Shown here one piece after another: positions 1 to 11,502 of a stretch of 64,000 nt of DNA. Below the pieces are notes generated by a model. That model was not told where the DNA came from, searched no databases, and saw only the letters and a program-made list of their open reading frames with translations. The translations under genes were made by a program, and so were the position numbers. The stretch is taken from contig CM060847.1 in NCBI GenBank assembly GCA_030737835.1, positions 23,422,876 through 23,486,875 of the forward strand, read 5' to 3'. The first letter of the stretch is position 1. The number at the start of each line of letters is the position of its first letter. The stretch comes from Acorus gramineus. Its lineage: Eukaryota; Streptophyta; Magnoliopsida; Acorales; Acoraceae.

Positions 1-29
1 TGTTAACTTATCATATTCTTCATATTCTT

Positions 30-310
30 CTAATAAAATGTCCATTTACTCTAATATCTTATTGAAAAATCAATAAAATGTATCATCAAACTTAAATATA
101 CTCAAGAGAAAAGATAAGTCATGCATCCTATTTGTTTAAAACTATAAATCATCGTAACACAAATGGTATGCACGGCATCAACACAACACATTTTGCATTG
201 GTTTGGCAAGAAAAGTGTTGGTAAATTTTTTAAATATTTTTCATTTCAATACTTTTGTTATTGACATCATAATGAAGTTATATTATAATATCATGCTGTC
301 ATGCAAAAAA
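30..310 (+). repeat. Dispersed repeat, copy 1 of 3
   Basis: Non-coding AT-rich segment. The phrases CGTAACACAAATGGTATGCA, CAACACAACACATTTTGCA and ATATTTTTCATTTCAATA recur in the same order near 6060-6190, and the first and last parts also recur at 2938-3010 and 3230-3310. All copies run in the same direction. No reading frame is conserved between them, so this is probably a decayed transposon or segmental repeat. Confidence 0.75.
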
Positions 311-319
311 AATTAGAAG

Positions 320-790
320 CCAGACGAACTCTAAGCCTTTGTTTAGAATGGGAATATGATTTATTATTGGATATGCATTTATTTTGACATAAGTGAGTAT
401 AAATAATGATAAAGTGATTTTATGTTTGGTTGTGTTTTGAATTATTCTCGTTGATAAATGTAAGAATAAATATTATGTTGTTTAAATATGAATAAAGTAT
501 GGATAAGGATTTATAAAAGGTAAAAAAATAATGATAGTTGATTTGACAGGTGATTTATAAGAGGTGATGACAGTTGATTTGACAGTTGACCCACATATTC
601 TTTGGGTGGAATAACCTAGGATAACTTTAATTCCAAGGGTTAGTTGGAATCCATATACCACTTTATACCAGTTTATTCTGCATAAGATATTCCAAGATAT
701 ATCAGGCAAACAAACGGGTTAAAACCCCTATTCCAATTAATACTAGGTTATCCAGAGGCTTATTCCTGTTTTAAAACAGGGGCTTATAGT
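320..790. mobile_element. Putative degenerate inverted-repeat element
   Basis: The left end (CTCTAAGCCTTTGTTTAGAA) resembles the reverse complement of the right end (CTATAAGCCCCTGTTTTAAA), consistent with terminal inverted repeats of a small non-autonomous DNA transposon of about 470 bp. The interior is AT-rich and non-coding. No clear target-site duplication was found, so the borders are approximate. Confidence 0.35.
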
Positions 791-1134
791 GGGCCTTTGA
801 ATGTATACAAATATTTTTATGATCCTATCACAAAAGATTTTAAATAATAATTATTTGAAATTTTATTTTCAACTCTTTTATATAATTGACTCTTAGTAAA
901 AAAATCCCAATAAATGAAAATAACAAAACACATAAAAATAATACATTTACTAGAAAAAAAAGATAATAAAAAAATGAAAAATGAAAAATAACACGTAACC
1001 AAATAATTTTTTAGGAGCATACTAGATCAAAAAAAGAGATAAAAGATAAATTTTAAAATATAAAAGAAATAATTCAAAAACAAAATAAAATCCAACAAAA
1101 TAGAGAATGGATAAAAAAAAAAATTGAAAGATTC
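791..1134. other. AT-rich spacer, nothing recognised
   Basis: Very A-rich sequence with many poly-A stretches. No gene, RNA or repeat could be supported. Confidence 0.6.
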
Positions 1135-1139
1135 TGGGG

Positions 1140-1200
1140 CATGTGGGGGTCCAGGGGGCCGCCTCAGTAGTCTAAGGTCAGGGCTGGCTATGATCTGGCT
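1140..1200. repeat. hAT-type terminal fragment
   Basis: The stretch GGGGGCCGCCTCAGTAGTC followed by AAGGTCAGGGCTGGCT resembles the terminal region of the intact hAT element at 3778-4574 (GGCCGGCCCTGACTATAGGC and ACCGCCTAAGGTCCC). Only one end is seen here, so this looks like a remnant. Confidence 0.35.
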
Positions 1201-2022
1201 ATGATCAATGATGTTATTATGGTTTTTTTTTTTTGTATAAAGGCCTTAAGAGGCCTACCAATTATGCGCCACGTACCGGCTGCCCATGACCCGATTGTTG
1301 AGGGTCCACGACTCAGATCGCCTACCATGGGTGGATCCGACCTGTCAGCCCATCAAAACCCAACGACCGAACACGGTCTCAAGTAAAAAACTTCTCAATC
1401 CAGTCAAAGATTATCAATTGCTGATTTTCTGGGTTGATACAAATCTACCAAATCTAATGACATCATGAATCTGATCCTCTAGGATAGCAGTCCATCTCCT
1501 AGATATGGGATGAATTGGTGATTAATCCCATGGGGTGACGCAATCTCAGCAGATCCTATGCAAGAGGATAATGACTAGGATTCTGCAAATCTATAAAATT
1601 TATCCCCTAGAATCTAGGATTCCTTCCCATCCGTCCGATGAGGAGAAATCCTCTAGAAGATTCTAAGGCCATCCTGAATATAATATAAATAAGGAATCAA
1701 TTCTCCTTATTGAAAAAAAAAAAAGAAAAAACATTTTTCCACTGGACCCTTGGTATAACATGGGCTGAGTTGACCATCGGAAGGGCTGGGGACATCACCA
1801 CTTCCGACGTGAGATCCCACCGCCAAAAAGAGGAACTACGTGTGACTCGATCCCTTAACAAGGGTATGTAGGCAGCCTGAGAAGTTACATCAGGTTCAAT
1901 CCAAATCAAACCAAACCAGGACCGCCCTCAAGTCCGGTCCATTCAAGGAGGTGAATTGCCGACAACCAGACGGTACCCGTCGGAGGAGACAGGAGCGGAC
2001 AGATTCTGATGACCCGAATCCA
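1201..2022 (+). mobile_element. LTR-like retrotransposon block
   Basis: Moderately GC-rich, non-coding block unlike its AT-rich flanks. A TATAAATA motif at 1684-1691 is followed by an A-rich stretch and then a GC-rich segment containing GGGTATGTAGGCAGCCTGAG, a phrase typical of plant retrotransposon LTR tails. This order fits a U3-R-U5 arrangement on the + strand. No internal gag/pol coding, primer-binding site or target-site duplication was found, so it is either a degraded solo LTR or a fragment. Confidence 0.45.
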
Positions 2023-2937
2023 GTATGTCATTTTTTATCTCTCCAATTATATTAATAGTAAATTCGTTCTTCAATTATAAGTGAACTACCACTTTCAAAA
2101 AAAATATATTATATTAATTATTTAATATAATATATATTTTTCTATGTCAATGTATACTTTATTGCCATAAAATATAAAAATATATTTTTTATGAAAACAT
2201 TTACATTATTAAATAAGTATACACAAAGAAGCAACTTAATCAGGGCTAACTTGCAAATCACAGTGTTTTTGGAAAACAACTTTCCAAACACATATATTTG
2301 TTACATTATTGTAAATTTAATTGTTTTTTTTATCTGGAACTGCGAAAGGCATTTCGAACCGTTGCTCCTTTTATTCTCAGATGATATCTTGTTTATTGCT
2401 TTTAACTAAATCTCAACACCTACAGAAAATAATGAAATAAAATCCGGACAAAAATAAAAAAAAATCATGTAATTACGTGGTTAAAAAAAATTTACCTCCA
2501 TAAAAAACGAGAATTAATTAAAAAAGTCTTTAGCTCATAGACATCTTATTCATAGCCATTTATAAAAGAAATTAATCTCTTAAATCTATATTAATCCTAA
2601 AAGAAGGGCATTAAATAATATAACAAATGAAAAAATGACCAAATATCTTTTTTGGGTTGGGGGGGTGTTATCCTCCAAGACCCCATTGGTTATTTATACT
2701 TATTAAAAATAGAATATAAGATATCTCATAATAGATTTTGATTTTACGTGTGTTTACGAAGAAAAAATACTTATCATCCCAATCATATCTCCATATAAAT
2801 AATAAATAATAGGGAGCGGGTTGAGATAACTTGTTCAATAAAATTATCCAAATCGCTTGCCTGTGTTGTAACAATTATATAATTAAAATGATATAAAATA
2901 TGGACATCACTTTTAACTTACCTATTATTTGCATAAA
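2023..2937. other. AT-rich spacer
   Basis: AT-rich sequence with TATATT runs. The short open frames show no codon or motif evidence of protein coding. Nothing else recognised. Confidence 0.55.
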
Positions 2938-3500
2938 GTGTCGATTTACTCTAACATCTCGTTAATTATTGATGAAAAAAAACAATAAAATGTATCTATT
3001 ATTTGAAGATGAGCATGCATTGAAATTTTTTTTTTTTTTGTAGACAAAGCCCACAGAGGATAAGAACACTCTGACGCAAGACCTGAAACACACCCCATAA
3101 GAAGGGGATACAACACCGGATTCAAACCCGGATTGTACACGAGGGACTCGTGCAACTCTTCCACCTCGCTGGGTAAGGGGACGTGCGGCATGCATTGAAT
3201 TTATTTAAAGCTAATTTATCATATAACAAAGGGTGGGTAGATTTTCAAAAATATTTTTCATTTCAATACTCTTTCTTTATTGACATCCTAATGCCATGAT
3301 ATGTTATCATGTTGTCACGTCTCTCTGTTTATTTTGGTTAGTAACTTAGTATATCCTGTTGTATTTTATTAAAGCTTATAATGGTTATTTCTATAAAGAC
3401 ATTATGTTTAAAACATCTCAAAGTATACTATCACTTCTCAACCAGTGGAAGGGCCAAGATACATCATACAATCTATATACTAAGTCAGTATATGTGACTA
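2938..3500 (+). repeat. Dispersed repeat, copy 2 of 3, interrupted by a SINE
   Basis: TCGATTTACTCTAACATCTC at the left and the segment from about 3225 to 3500 align in order with copies 1 and 3. The SINE at 3025-3187 splits the repeat, so the repeat is older than the SINE. Similarity to copy 3 continues through TTAAAGCTTATAATGGTT and ACATCATACAAT. Confidence 0.7.
3025..3187 (-). mobile_element. tRNA-derived SINE with 12-bp target-site duplication
   Basis: Flanked by perfect direct repeats GCATGCATTGAA at 3013-3024 and 3188-3199. Read on the minus strand the insert starts with CCGCACGTCCCC, has a box-A-like CCCAGCGAGGTGG and a box-B-like GGGTTTGAATCC about 50 bases further on, and ends in a poly-A tail (poly-T on the + strand at the left end). 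Internal pol III boxes, poly-A tail and target-site duplication together define a SINE. It is not a functional tRNA, because no cloverleaf can be folded across the two boxes. Confidence 0.85.
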
Positions 3501-3777
3501 ATTAACAGGGAACATAAATATTTTTTCAGTGCAGTGACATATATGTATTTAATTCATTCGAGTAATACGTCATTTTTTTAAAAACATGTATGATAATTAT
3601 ATATTTCAAAAAATGGTTGACCTGCAACCATACCATTTTCAAGGGCAGTCTACCATATACGGAGAACACATGAGAGTCTACGATCAGATTCATTCAGGAT
3701 TGAGAAATATTTTGCGCTTGGGGGTCGAATTTTAATTGAGTTGTAGGGTGTGTATTTTGTTGGTTCAACTTCTCCCC

Positions 3778-4574
3778 ATGGCCGGCCCTGACTATAGGCT
3801 GGGTAGGCAACCGCCTAAGGTCCCTTCTTCGAAGAGGGCTCTCAAATCCAGAATTTTTTTTTTTTTTTTTATGTTAAGCTTTTGACATTAAACTTAATGA
3901 TAATTTTACCTCCAGTCCATTTTATAGCCCTAAATTCAATTTAAAAGTGTTTTAATTTTTTTTTAAATAGTATACATAATCTAATAAGGTACATGTTTTT
4001 ACAATAAGTGAAGCATATACTATAATAAATAGCATATATGCATTGCTAAGGTGAGTATACGCTCTGATAATTTTCTATCGACGCATATGGGACTGAGATT
4101 GAGGCTGGAATAAAAACTATGTGTAACAACACCCTAAAATTAATTTTTTTTAAAAAATAACTTGAATATGTCTTCCTATTTATTTTAAATTTATAAGTTT
4201 TATTTGAAAATGTAATATTTGTTGACATCATTATGAAAAGTATTTTTTTGTGATTTTTAAAAAATCTCATCTGTATCTTTATATATTTAATATATTTTTA
4301 GTATATTCTATTTTATAGGGATTTATTTATTTTCTATAAAAGAAATGATCTTATTTTTATGATTTTTTTTCTTTTTAAAAAAGAACTCGATGAGGTTTTT
4401 TTTTGTTATATTTTATTTTTAATCATTATTATCATTTTTTGCTTAGTCTTGATTTTTTTATTATTAACATTATTAAAACATTTACTTAAAAATTTCAATA
4501 TACATATATAGGGCTCCATTTTATGAGATGGCCTAGGGCCCCACCTGGATTTTCTTATCTCAGGGCCGGCCCTG
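3778..4574. mobile_element. Non-autonomous hAT element, 8-bp TSD
   Basis: Bounded by identical 8-bp direct repeats TTCTCCCC at 3770-3777 and 4575-4582. The termini are imperfect inverted repeats around GGCCGGCCCTGA, the known terminal motif of a widespread plant hAT group (CAGGGCCGGCCCTG). About 797 bp, AT-rich inside with no transposase frame, so it must depend on transposase from elsewhere. Confidence 0.85.
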
Positions 4575-4582
4575 TTCTCCCC

Positions 4583-5944
4583 CCTTAGACTTATCATATG
4601 AAGGGGGAGTTTATGGGTCTTTTGCTTTCTGTAATTTTGATATTTGGGCATGTATATATATATTTCAAGAATGACCAAGTGTAACATTTGTTTGTTCTTT
4701 TCAATACTATGCCATGGAAAATTATAAGATACCAAACCTTGTGTTGAGATCCTCTTTATTATCGACACTGAGAATTTCTATATGAGCCCATTAGAATGGA
4801 CGTCATAATTAAATTGTTTATGATGAGCACATAAGATTTTTCATATAAATCTTAATTAAAGTGAGGATATTCTTATATGTGACACACTATTTCGTGCAGA
4901 GATTCTCCATATATATGTGTTTAAATAAAACAAAAACATTATAATGTAATTACCAAGTGATATGATTTATTAATTGTAAATGTTTTTTTGGGAGAAAATT
5001 AAGATAGATATTTTTAATCAGGATTTATAGCTGAAACTAAAGTACAACTCCGAAACTGGGGATGAGAGGAGAGATACATGAAAGAAGTCTTGGTTTCATT
5101 CAAATTTATCCTAAACTGTGATACCCAATACACTGTGTATGCTGTAAAAAGTCCAGAAACAACAAATGGAAAAGTGAATAAAATCCTTTTAACAAAACAA
5201 ACAAAGCTACCATGAGAAAACTAACACAGAAGAAGAAGAATCACCTATACTACTGTCCCTATTTAATTGGTATGAAATTGTGAGCATACATTGCCTGCAT
5301 ATAATTTAAGGTAAAGCAATGAGCATCAGAGGAACACAGAAATGATGTACTGAAATGGATTTAGAAGACATTATGATATTGAAATGGATCAATGCCTTCA
5401 TTTCATTTTACTCTCATTGTCTTCTTTCTTCTATATTAGGATATAGATTATATTCTTCTTCTTTTTTAATTTTATCTTATTTTTCTTTAGAATACAAAAG
5501 AAAGATAATTACCTGAACAAACCATATTATAGGCTCGAAATCATACAGATGTTTGACCCATGTTCGAATTGGTTGCACGTAGCATATGATTATACATTAT
5601 AATATTTAACACACAAATTTTGTAGCATTTTTTCTCAAAGCATTTAGTAAAATAGTCACATTTAGTAAAATAATTACCTGCAACCCTAATCTTTCACTTA
5701 AAAAAAAGAGAAAAGATTCAAACTCTAATCTCCTCGATAAACTCGGCTTGGAGAGCATGTGAAATGAATAGTTGCCGATGTGCCATACATTTTCAGATTC
5801 TTTCTTAATCTATAGTACAATAATAGACTCAAATTGTTTACAAGCCAAATATCCTCAATTTTCTTATGAAAATCTCACTCACAATCCCATTTGTAAGGAA
5901 ATTAATTATTACAATACTAATATCAATATAATTTATCATATTTT
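4583..5944. other. Spacer without recognised features
   Basis: AT-rich. The open frames here, including a 120-codon frame on the minus strand at 4406-4768 that runs into the hAT element, show no recognisable motif. No RNA gene was seen. Confidence 0.5.
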
Positions 5945-6420
5945 TCTAAAAAAATGTCAATTTACTCTAACATCTCAACAATTATTGATTTAAAAAGTCA
6001 ATAAAATGTAACACTAACATAAATCTACTCTAGTGACACGAAGATAAACCATGCATCCTATATATTTAAAACTAATTCATCGTAACACAAATGGTATGCA
6101 CAGAATCAACACAACACATTTTGCAATGGGTGGCATGAAAAGTGTTTGTAAATTTTGGAAAAATATTTTTCATTTCAATATTTTTTTTTATTGACATCCT
6201 AATTGCATGATATTTTATTCTGTTGTGCTTATTAAAGCTTATAATGGTTTTTCAATGATGATATTCCACTTAAAACAACTCAAAAGTATACTTTTGTCAT
6301 TTCTCAACCTACTAATGCCAAGCGACATCATACAATGGCACATCAAGTCAGTTTAAGCGATTAGAGAGCAGGGAACAAAAATACACTCAGTTTGCAGCTT
6401 CATCTACACCCTCGTATACT
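5945..6420 (+). repeat. Dispersed repeat, copy 3 of 3
   Basis: Longest uninterrupted copy. It shares TTTACTCTAACATCTC, CGTAACACAAATGGTATGCA and CAACACAACACATTTTGCAA with copy 1, and TTAAAGCTTATAATGGTT, TCTCAACC and CAGGGAACA with copy 2. It is followed by a TATATA-rich low-complexity stretch up to about 6600. Confidence 0.75.
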
Positions 6421-6637
6421 ATAATAGCATAGTATATATTATATATGTTCTATCATAGCATATTATATGAAAGTTTTTATTTTTATTTTTTTTAAGAAAA
6501 AATATATTATTATATCTCAGTACATATTTTATTTTTGTATAACAATATATATTTTAATATGAGAGTATATATTAAAAAAAAAATGTGTCGATTGTGAACA
6601 GGGCTGCACGGGGGGGCTACGTATATCATTTCTCAAA

Positions 6638-8483
6638 GGAAAATGATTCACATGCCCCATTTCAAATGCCCCATGTAAGTCCTATGAGATGGCACTGATG
6701 ATATTACCCATAATACCCTTTAATTCAATTTGGATAACTTTCACCGTATTAATGGGACGATTATATATTTTCGTGATTGCATTGAATTTATTTGTGATTT
6801 GTTTTTCATTTTTGGATTATATTTTTTGAATCATATTTAATAATTGAATTTTTTCCTCAATTTTCATGTTGAAATGTCTGAAATTCTTCGAAGAACTCTT
6901 TGAAACAGATCGGTTTCGATATTTGATCACTGATGATATTACCCATAATACCTTTTAATTCAATTTGCATAACTTCCACCGTATTAATGGGACAATTATA
7001 TATTTTCGTGATTGCATTGAATTTATTTGTGATTTGTTTTTCATTTTTGGATTATATTTTTTGAATCATATTTAATAATTGAATTTTTTCCTCAATTTTC
7101 ATGCTGAAATGTCTGAAATTCTTCGAAGAACTCTTTGAAACAGATCGGTTTCGATATTTGATCACTGATGATATTACCCATAATACCATTTAATTCAATT
7201 TGGATAACTTTCACCGTATTAATGGGACGATTATATATTTTCGTGATTGCATTGAATTTATTTGTGATTTGTTTTTCATTTTTGGATTATATTTTTTGAA
7301 TCATATTTAATAATTGAATTTTTTTCTTAATTTTCATGCTGAAATGTCTTAAATTCTCCGAAGAACTCTTTGAAACAGATCGGTTTCGATATTTGATCGA
7401 ATTTTCAAATCGGATTTGATTTCTGGAGGGCTTTCTCAACCGTTTATCCTATCAAAGAAAACAATTGAACATTTTGGTATCCATTTCAATGTCTGCCGAT
7501 TCAGGTGTGATGGTTGTTGTTGTATGTTCTTTCAATTGTTTTTTATTTTATTTTTTTGTATTTTGAATCTGTTTTTTATGTTAATTCTGAATAATTTCAA
7601 ATTTTAAATGAAAGTTTTTTATTTCATGTTTTTTATGCTGAATGTTGAATCTGACATGTTAATGCATTATATTTCAAATTATTAAAGACTTATATACATT
7701 ATATTTCAAAATATTTCAATTAGTTACATTTCAATTTTAGACTTATATACATTATTTTTTAAAAGTTAGTGACATGGTAATGAATTATATTTGAAAGTCA
7801 GTTACATTTGTGGAATGTAACTGACTTTTAATTGTTACATATACCAAAAATCAGTTACATTTATAAATGTAACTCACTTTTAATACAATTTATTATTGAA
7901 ATAAAGTTACATTTTATAAATGTAACTGACTTTTATTCTAAACTCTTCTTTTATAGCATGATTTGTGTTTTATTTTCACATTCATCGACATCCATCACAA
8001 ATACTTTTTCTGATGATTGTAATTAAATAATCATCAAATTAACAACAATGTTTCAAAAAAAAAAACATTGATTATTCTTTATCGCCATCATTTTCTGATT
8101 GAATGAGAGGTCGCAAATAAAAATTCCATTTTTTTCAATGTTTTTTAATAAATGGGTTTTTTTCAATGATTTCATTTTTTCAGAGTTTTTTAAGAATTTG
8201 GAGAGGATTCTAGTTTCGGTCTTGTTTTTAGGGGTTTCTTTTTTATTTTAATTTTGAATTGGTTTTTAAAAAATGGATTACCAAATTGGAATAAATTGAT
8301 TTGTTTTTCAAAAAAAAGTTGGGATGAGTTTAATGAAGGAGGAAAATATGGGATTTGAATGAGGGATAATATTATATTTTACATTTTTAACATTTTTTTT
8401 TAATTCAAAGAAACAACTAATGATGAAGTGACACCTGATGGAGCTTGTCTATAGAGCTTAAATAATGAGGCCTGTGTAGACTC
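6638..8483 (+). mobile_element. Mutator-like non-autonomous element, family M1, copy C
   Basis: The left end (GGAAAATGATTCACATGCCCC) and the right end (GAGGCCTGTGTAGACTC) match the ends of the two better-preserved copies at 18481-19832 and 29967-31331. Subterminal blocks such as GCCCCATGTAAGTCC and GAAGTGACACCTGATGGAGC also match. The flanking 9-mers TTTCTCAAA (6629-6637) and TTTTCCAAA (8484-8492) agree at 7 of 9 positions, so the TSD is decayed. No transposase. The interior holds a triple 235-bp tandem repeat and palindromic GTTACAT/ATGTAAC motifs. Confidence 0.65.
6694..7398 (+). repeat. Three tandem 235-bp units
   Basis: Units start at 6694, 6929 and 7164 with ACTGATGATATTACCCATAA and each ends with CGGTTTCGATATTTGATC. 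Period is exactly 235 bases in both steps, and the copies differ by only a handful of substitutions, so amplification was recent relative to the decay of the element ends. The interior carries no conserved long reading frame. Confidence 0.95.
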
Positions 8484-8492
8484 TTTTCCAAA

Positions 8493-10866
8493 TACTTTTT
8501 TAGCTCTAGCACTTCTACATCACGTCATTTAATGCAATGTATATATACTAGCCAAAATAAGCAAGTTAAGTTTTTTGAGTCATTATACCTTAATGTAGGG
8601 ATGCAATGACCATAAACTTAACTTATTTCTTTTGTAATATCATAGGTTTCCTTCTAAAGTTGAATACAGCCAAATATTTTAATCTCAAAAATTTGATATT
8701 CAACAACAATATAGCCACACATTAAGCCGCCAAATTTAACAGTATAGCTACACATTCAAACCACCAAAATTTTATACTCAACAACAAATTTGGGTGAGCG
8801 TAGATCAGTGATGACCCTGCAGTGAAATGGTTTGATCAAGCCTGACATGATCAGGGAAAAATTATGAACAGGATCAGCCTAAAGTTGGATCAGGTGACTT
8901 TAGCGTTTAGGAATTAGCAAATATATGGATTCAAACTTATCATAGAATTTAGACCTAGAGTAAACCTATGATAGCAATGGAAAGGGCTTAGCTTGTTATA
9001 TATGGCCATGATGAAGAAAGGGGTAACATTGGTGGGTGGCAGAAGGATAGAATGGAGAACTACATCTATATTTTGTTTAATAAGTTAATTTCCTAATATC
9101 TTCACAGATTTCACTGGCTGGTCACATACTCACATGTCAACAATGATGTGAAATCTAATACACAGGAAAAGCAAAAGATTGGCAAAGAAGTTCAGCCATC
9201 TCTAATCTAGTACTAATATCCCACATTGTCCGAAAAATCATTAAAAACATCAACCTTCATCCATAAGGTCAACTGTGAAGTTACAAAGCAATTTACAAAG
9301 CCACCACTGTGCCCATCATTATCTGCTGCATTTTCTAAGAAAATCAATCAGTGATTCAAAGGAAATGATGTAAAATAGCTTTTCAGTTTCACAATAGAAA
9401 TTGATCATGTAGGTTATTAGGTGGATTGAAACTCTCATGGCTAGCTAGATGCTTCAGAGAATGTGCTACACAGAACATGAATTACATATACTTAAGCAAG
9501 TCTTCCTTGGCTTCATTTAATATATTCCTTTCTAAATAGGCAAAAACAGAAGAGGCCACTACTTAAATTCCATTTTATTTACCACGACACATGCTAAAAA
9601 AAAAAAAACAGAAGTGCATTAAATCAACTTATCTATAATCACTGTGAAAATATGAAGCAAGATTCAATAAGTTACAAATGAAGATCATGTAGACATAATC
9701 CAATAGGAAAAACAGAATGCAACAATTCATACAGATTACAGCATGAATCAAGTCAGTAATGAGGCACAATTTTGTTTAAATGCATGGAGAGAAGAAAGGT
9801 ATCGTCATTGCAAACACAGAATCACTGATGACAACCTTAATTGATAAAGTGAAAGCATAATAAAATCAACAGATTCCGATTACACATAGCGCAAGGATTT
9901 CTCATCACATCTTGAAGAAAAAAGAAGAAGATTGCATATTAATAAGACAAGAATATCAATCTTTATGCATGTCTCTATCCAATCAATCTACGTCCCCGTC
10001 GAGGCCAAGCCCATAATCCCATGTTTCCTTTCTTCCATCCAAGTTTACGATGAATCTGATGTATCAAATCCAACCAAATGTTTTTGCCATGCACACTGGT
10101 TGCTGAAACTTTTAGTGTCAACCTTCTGAACATGGATACACTTTTTTTTTTTTTATATCGGAGGGACCCCACGTGGCTGACTTTACGGTCAAACTGGGAA
10201 GACTACCTCCGCCTGTTTGCTCCAGTCCCATGAAAAATTCAATTACATGCTCCCACTCATGACTGAATCGTGTTCATATCATATATTGCTCGATAGTTCA
10301 GACAATGTTCATTAGAATACACAATTTTGTTTGTAAGCATTACAGAAAATTATATCCATCCATCGGCCATCTCTTAACAAGTGAAAGACAAATAGCACTT
10401 CTCTCTTCCCCTATTAGTTACTTATCAATGTATATTTTCACCAAAACCGCACACAAAGATGTTTAACAAGAAAACAAAGATGAAAAGAACCAACAGACAA
10501 CGACATCCTAACAAAATCATGCCCGTCTTAATCAGTAGTTAATCCAATAACAGGCTTGCAAAACAAACTCATACAATACTAAACAACAACAAAAAAAACC
10601 CAAACCAAATGTTGTTACCTGCTCCAGTACTCCCTTTTCACCTAAAACCTGGAACACAATCCAATAAAAACCATCATCAGTAAACAAGAAACACTAAAAA
10701 GACCAAACATTGTCAATTACACCAAAATGGTTTTTTTTTTTTTTTTTTTACGATCGATTAAAGTCAATGCCTTGTGCATCGAAGCAGATGAAATCGGAGG
10801 AGGAAGGGAGAGCTAAATTTCATATGATTCGGGTCGGAAAGTCGAGCATTAATCGGGTGACGTTTA
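8493..10866. other. Low-repeat spacer, possibly a decayed transcribed locus
   Basis: Less repetitive than its surroundings. A short imperfect tandem duplication lies near 8700-8790 (TATAGCCACACATTAAGCC and TATAGCTACACATTCAAACC). A poly-T tract at 10141-10154 joined to a GC-rich stretch ending near 10230 looks like the 3' end of a retroelement on the minus strand. No protein product was recognised on either strand. Confidence 0.4.
10619..10648 (-). other. Possible 30-nt micro-exon
   Basis: On the minus strand an acceptor (TTGTGTTCCAG) is followed by 30 open bases that could read VLGEKGVLEQ, then a donor (GTAACA). The upstream minus-strand sequence at 10760-10870 is CT-rich like a plant 5' leader. 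No matching protein and no convincing flanking exons were found, so it may be chance. Confidence 0.15.
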
Positions 10867-10867
10867 T

Positions 10868-11160
10868 ATGTACCCGGTAATGGTTATGGGGCCCACTACC
10901 AGCCATTCCACGTGGAGGATTTTGATTGGTGGAAAGAGAGGGAGCACCCGGAGAGGACGAAAAGTCGACTCTCTCTCGGCAGACAACGGACAGCTCTCTC
11001 TCTCTCTCAGTCTACCAACATGTCGCAACGTGCCAATTATGGAGACTTTGGGACCCACCTTCACACGTCATCGAAATGGACCTCAGTCCACTCACGCTCG
11101 TCCACCTATACGTACCAAATGACGGAAACGCCCTCTTAACGTGGACGAATAATAAATAGT
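10868..11160. promoter_or_regulatory. GC-rich promoter-like island
   Basis: An island of higher GC between AT-rich flanks with a G-box core (CACGTG, in CCACGTGGAGG near 10910), a CCAAT-type ATTGG just after it, several ACGT cores and a CT-rich tract (CTCTCTCTCTCTCTCAGTC) near 10995. This resembles a plant core promoter and leader but no gene starts convincingly on either side. Confidence 0.3.
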
Positions 11161-11502
11161 TTACCAGTAATTATTATTGTGTAATATAATTGAGGCAGAA
11201 GAACAAATTTAGAAAAAGTATAATGTTTTAATGTTAAAAATCCGCTCCTCAATTGGATCTAATTTGATTTAAAAATCTGATTAGATTTGCTTTTGTTAGT
11301 GCAGTCATAAAAAAAAAAAAAAAAGTCAAATATATTTTCAAACAATCGTAAAAATATATTTTTAGTAGAAAACAACGTATCTTTTAAGAACAAATAAAGA
11401 GAGCATTTTGATAATCAAGTTTTATGTTTACACTGCTCACATAATGTTCATCGGTCAATCACCGATGAACTTTCATAATCTTTCAAAAATAATAATTTTT
11501 TA

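Noticed and set aside
3100..3145. tRNA gene from the box-B-like sequence
   Set aside because: No cloverleaf; poly-A tail and TSD identify a SINE.
4406..4768. 120-codon open frame on the minus strand
   Set aside because: Overlaps the hAT element end, has AT-driven composition and shows no recognisable motif.
6694..7398. CRISPR-like array from regular repeats
   Set aside because: Units are contiguous 235-bp tandem copies without unique spacers, in a plant nuclear transposon.
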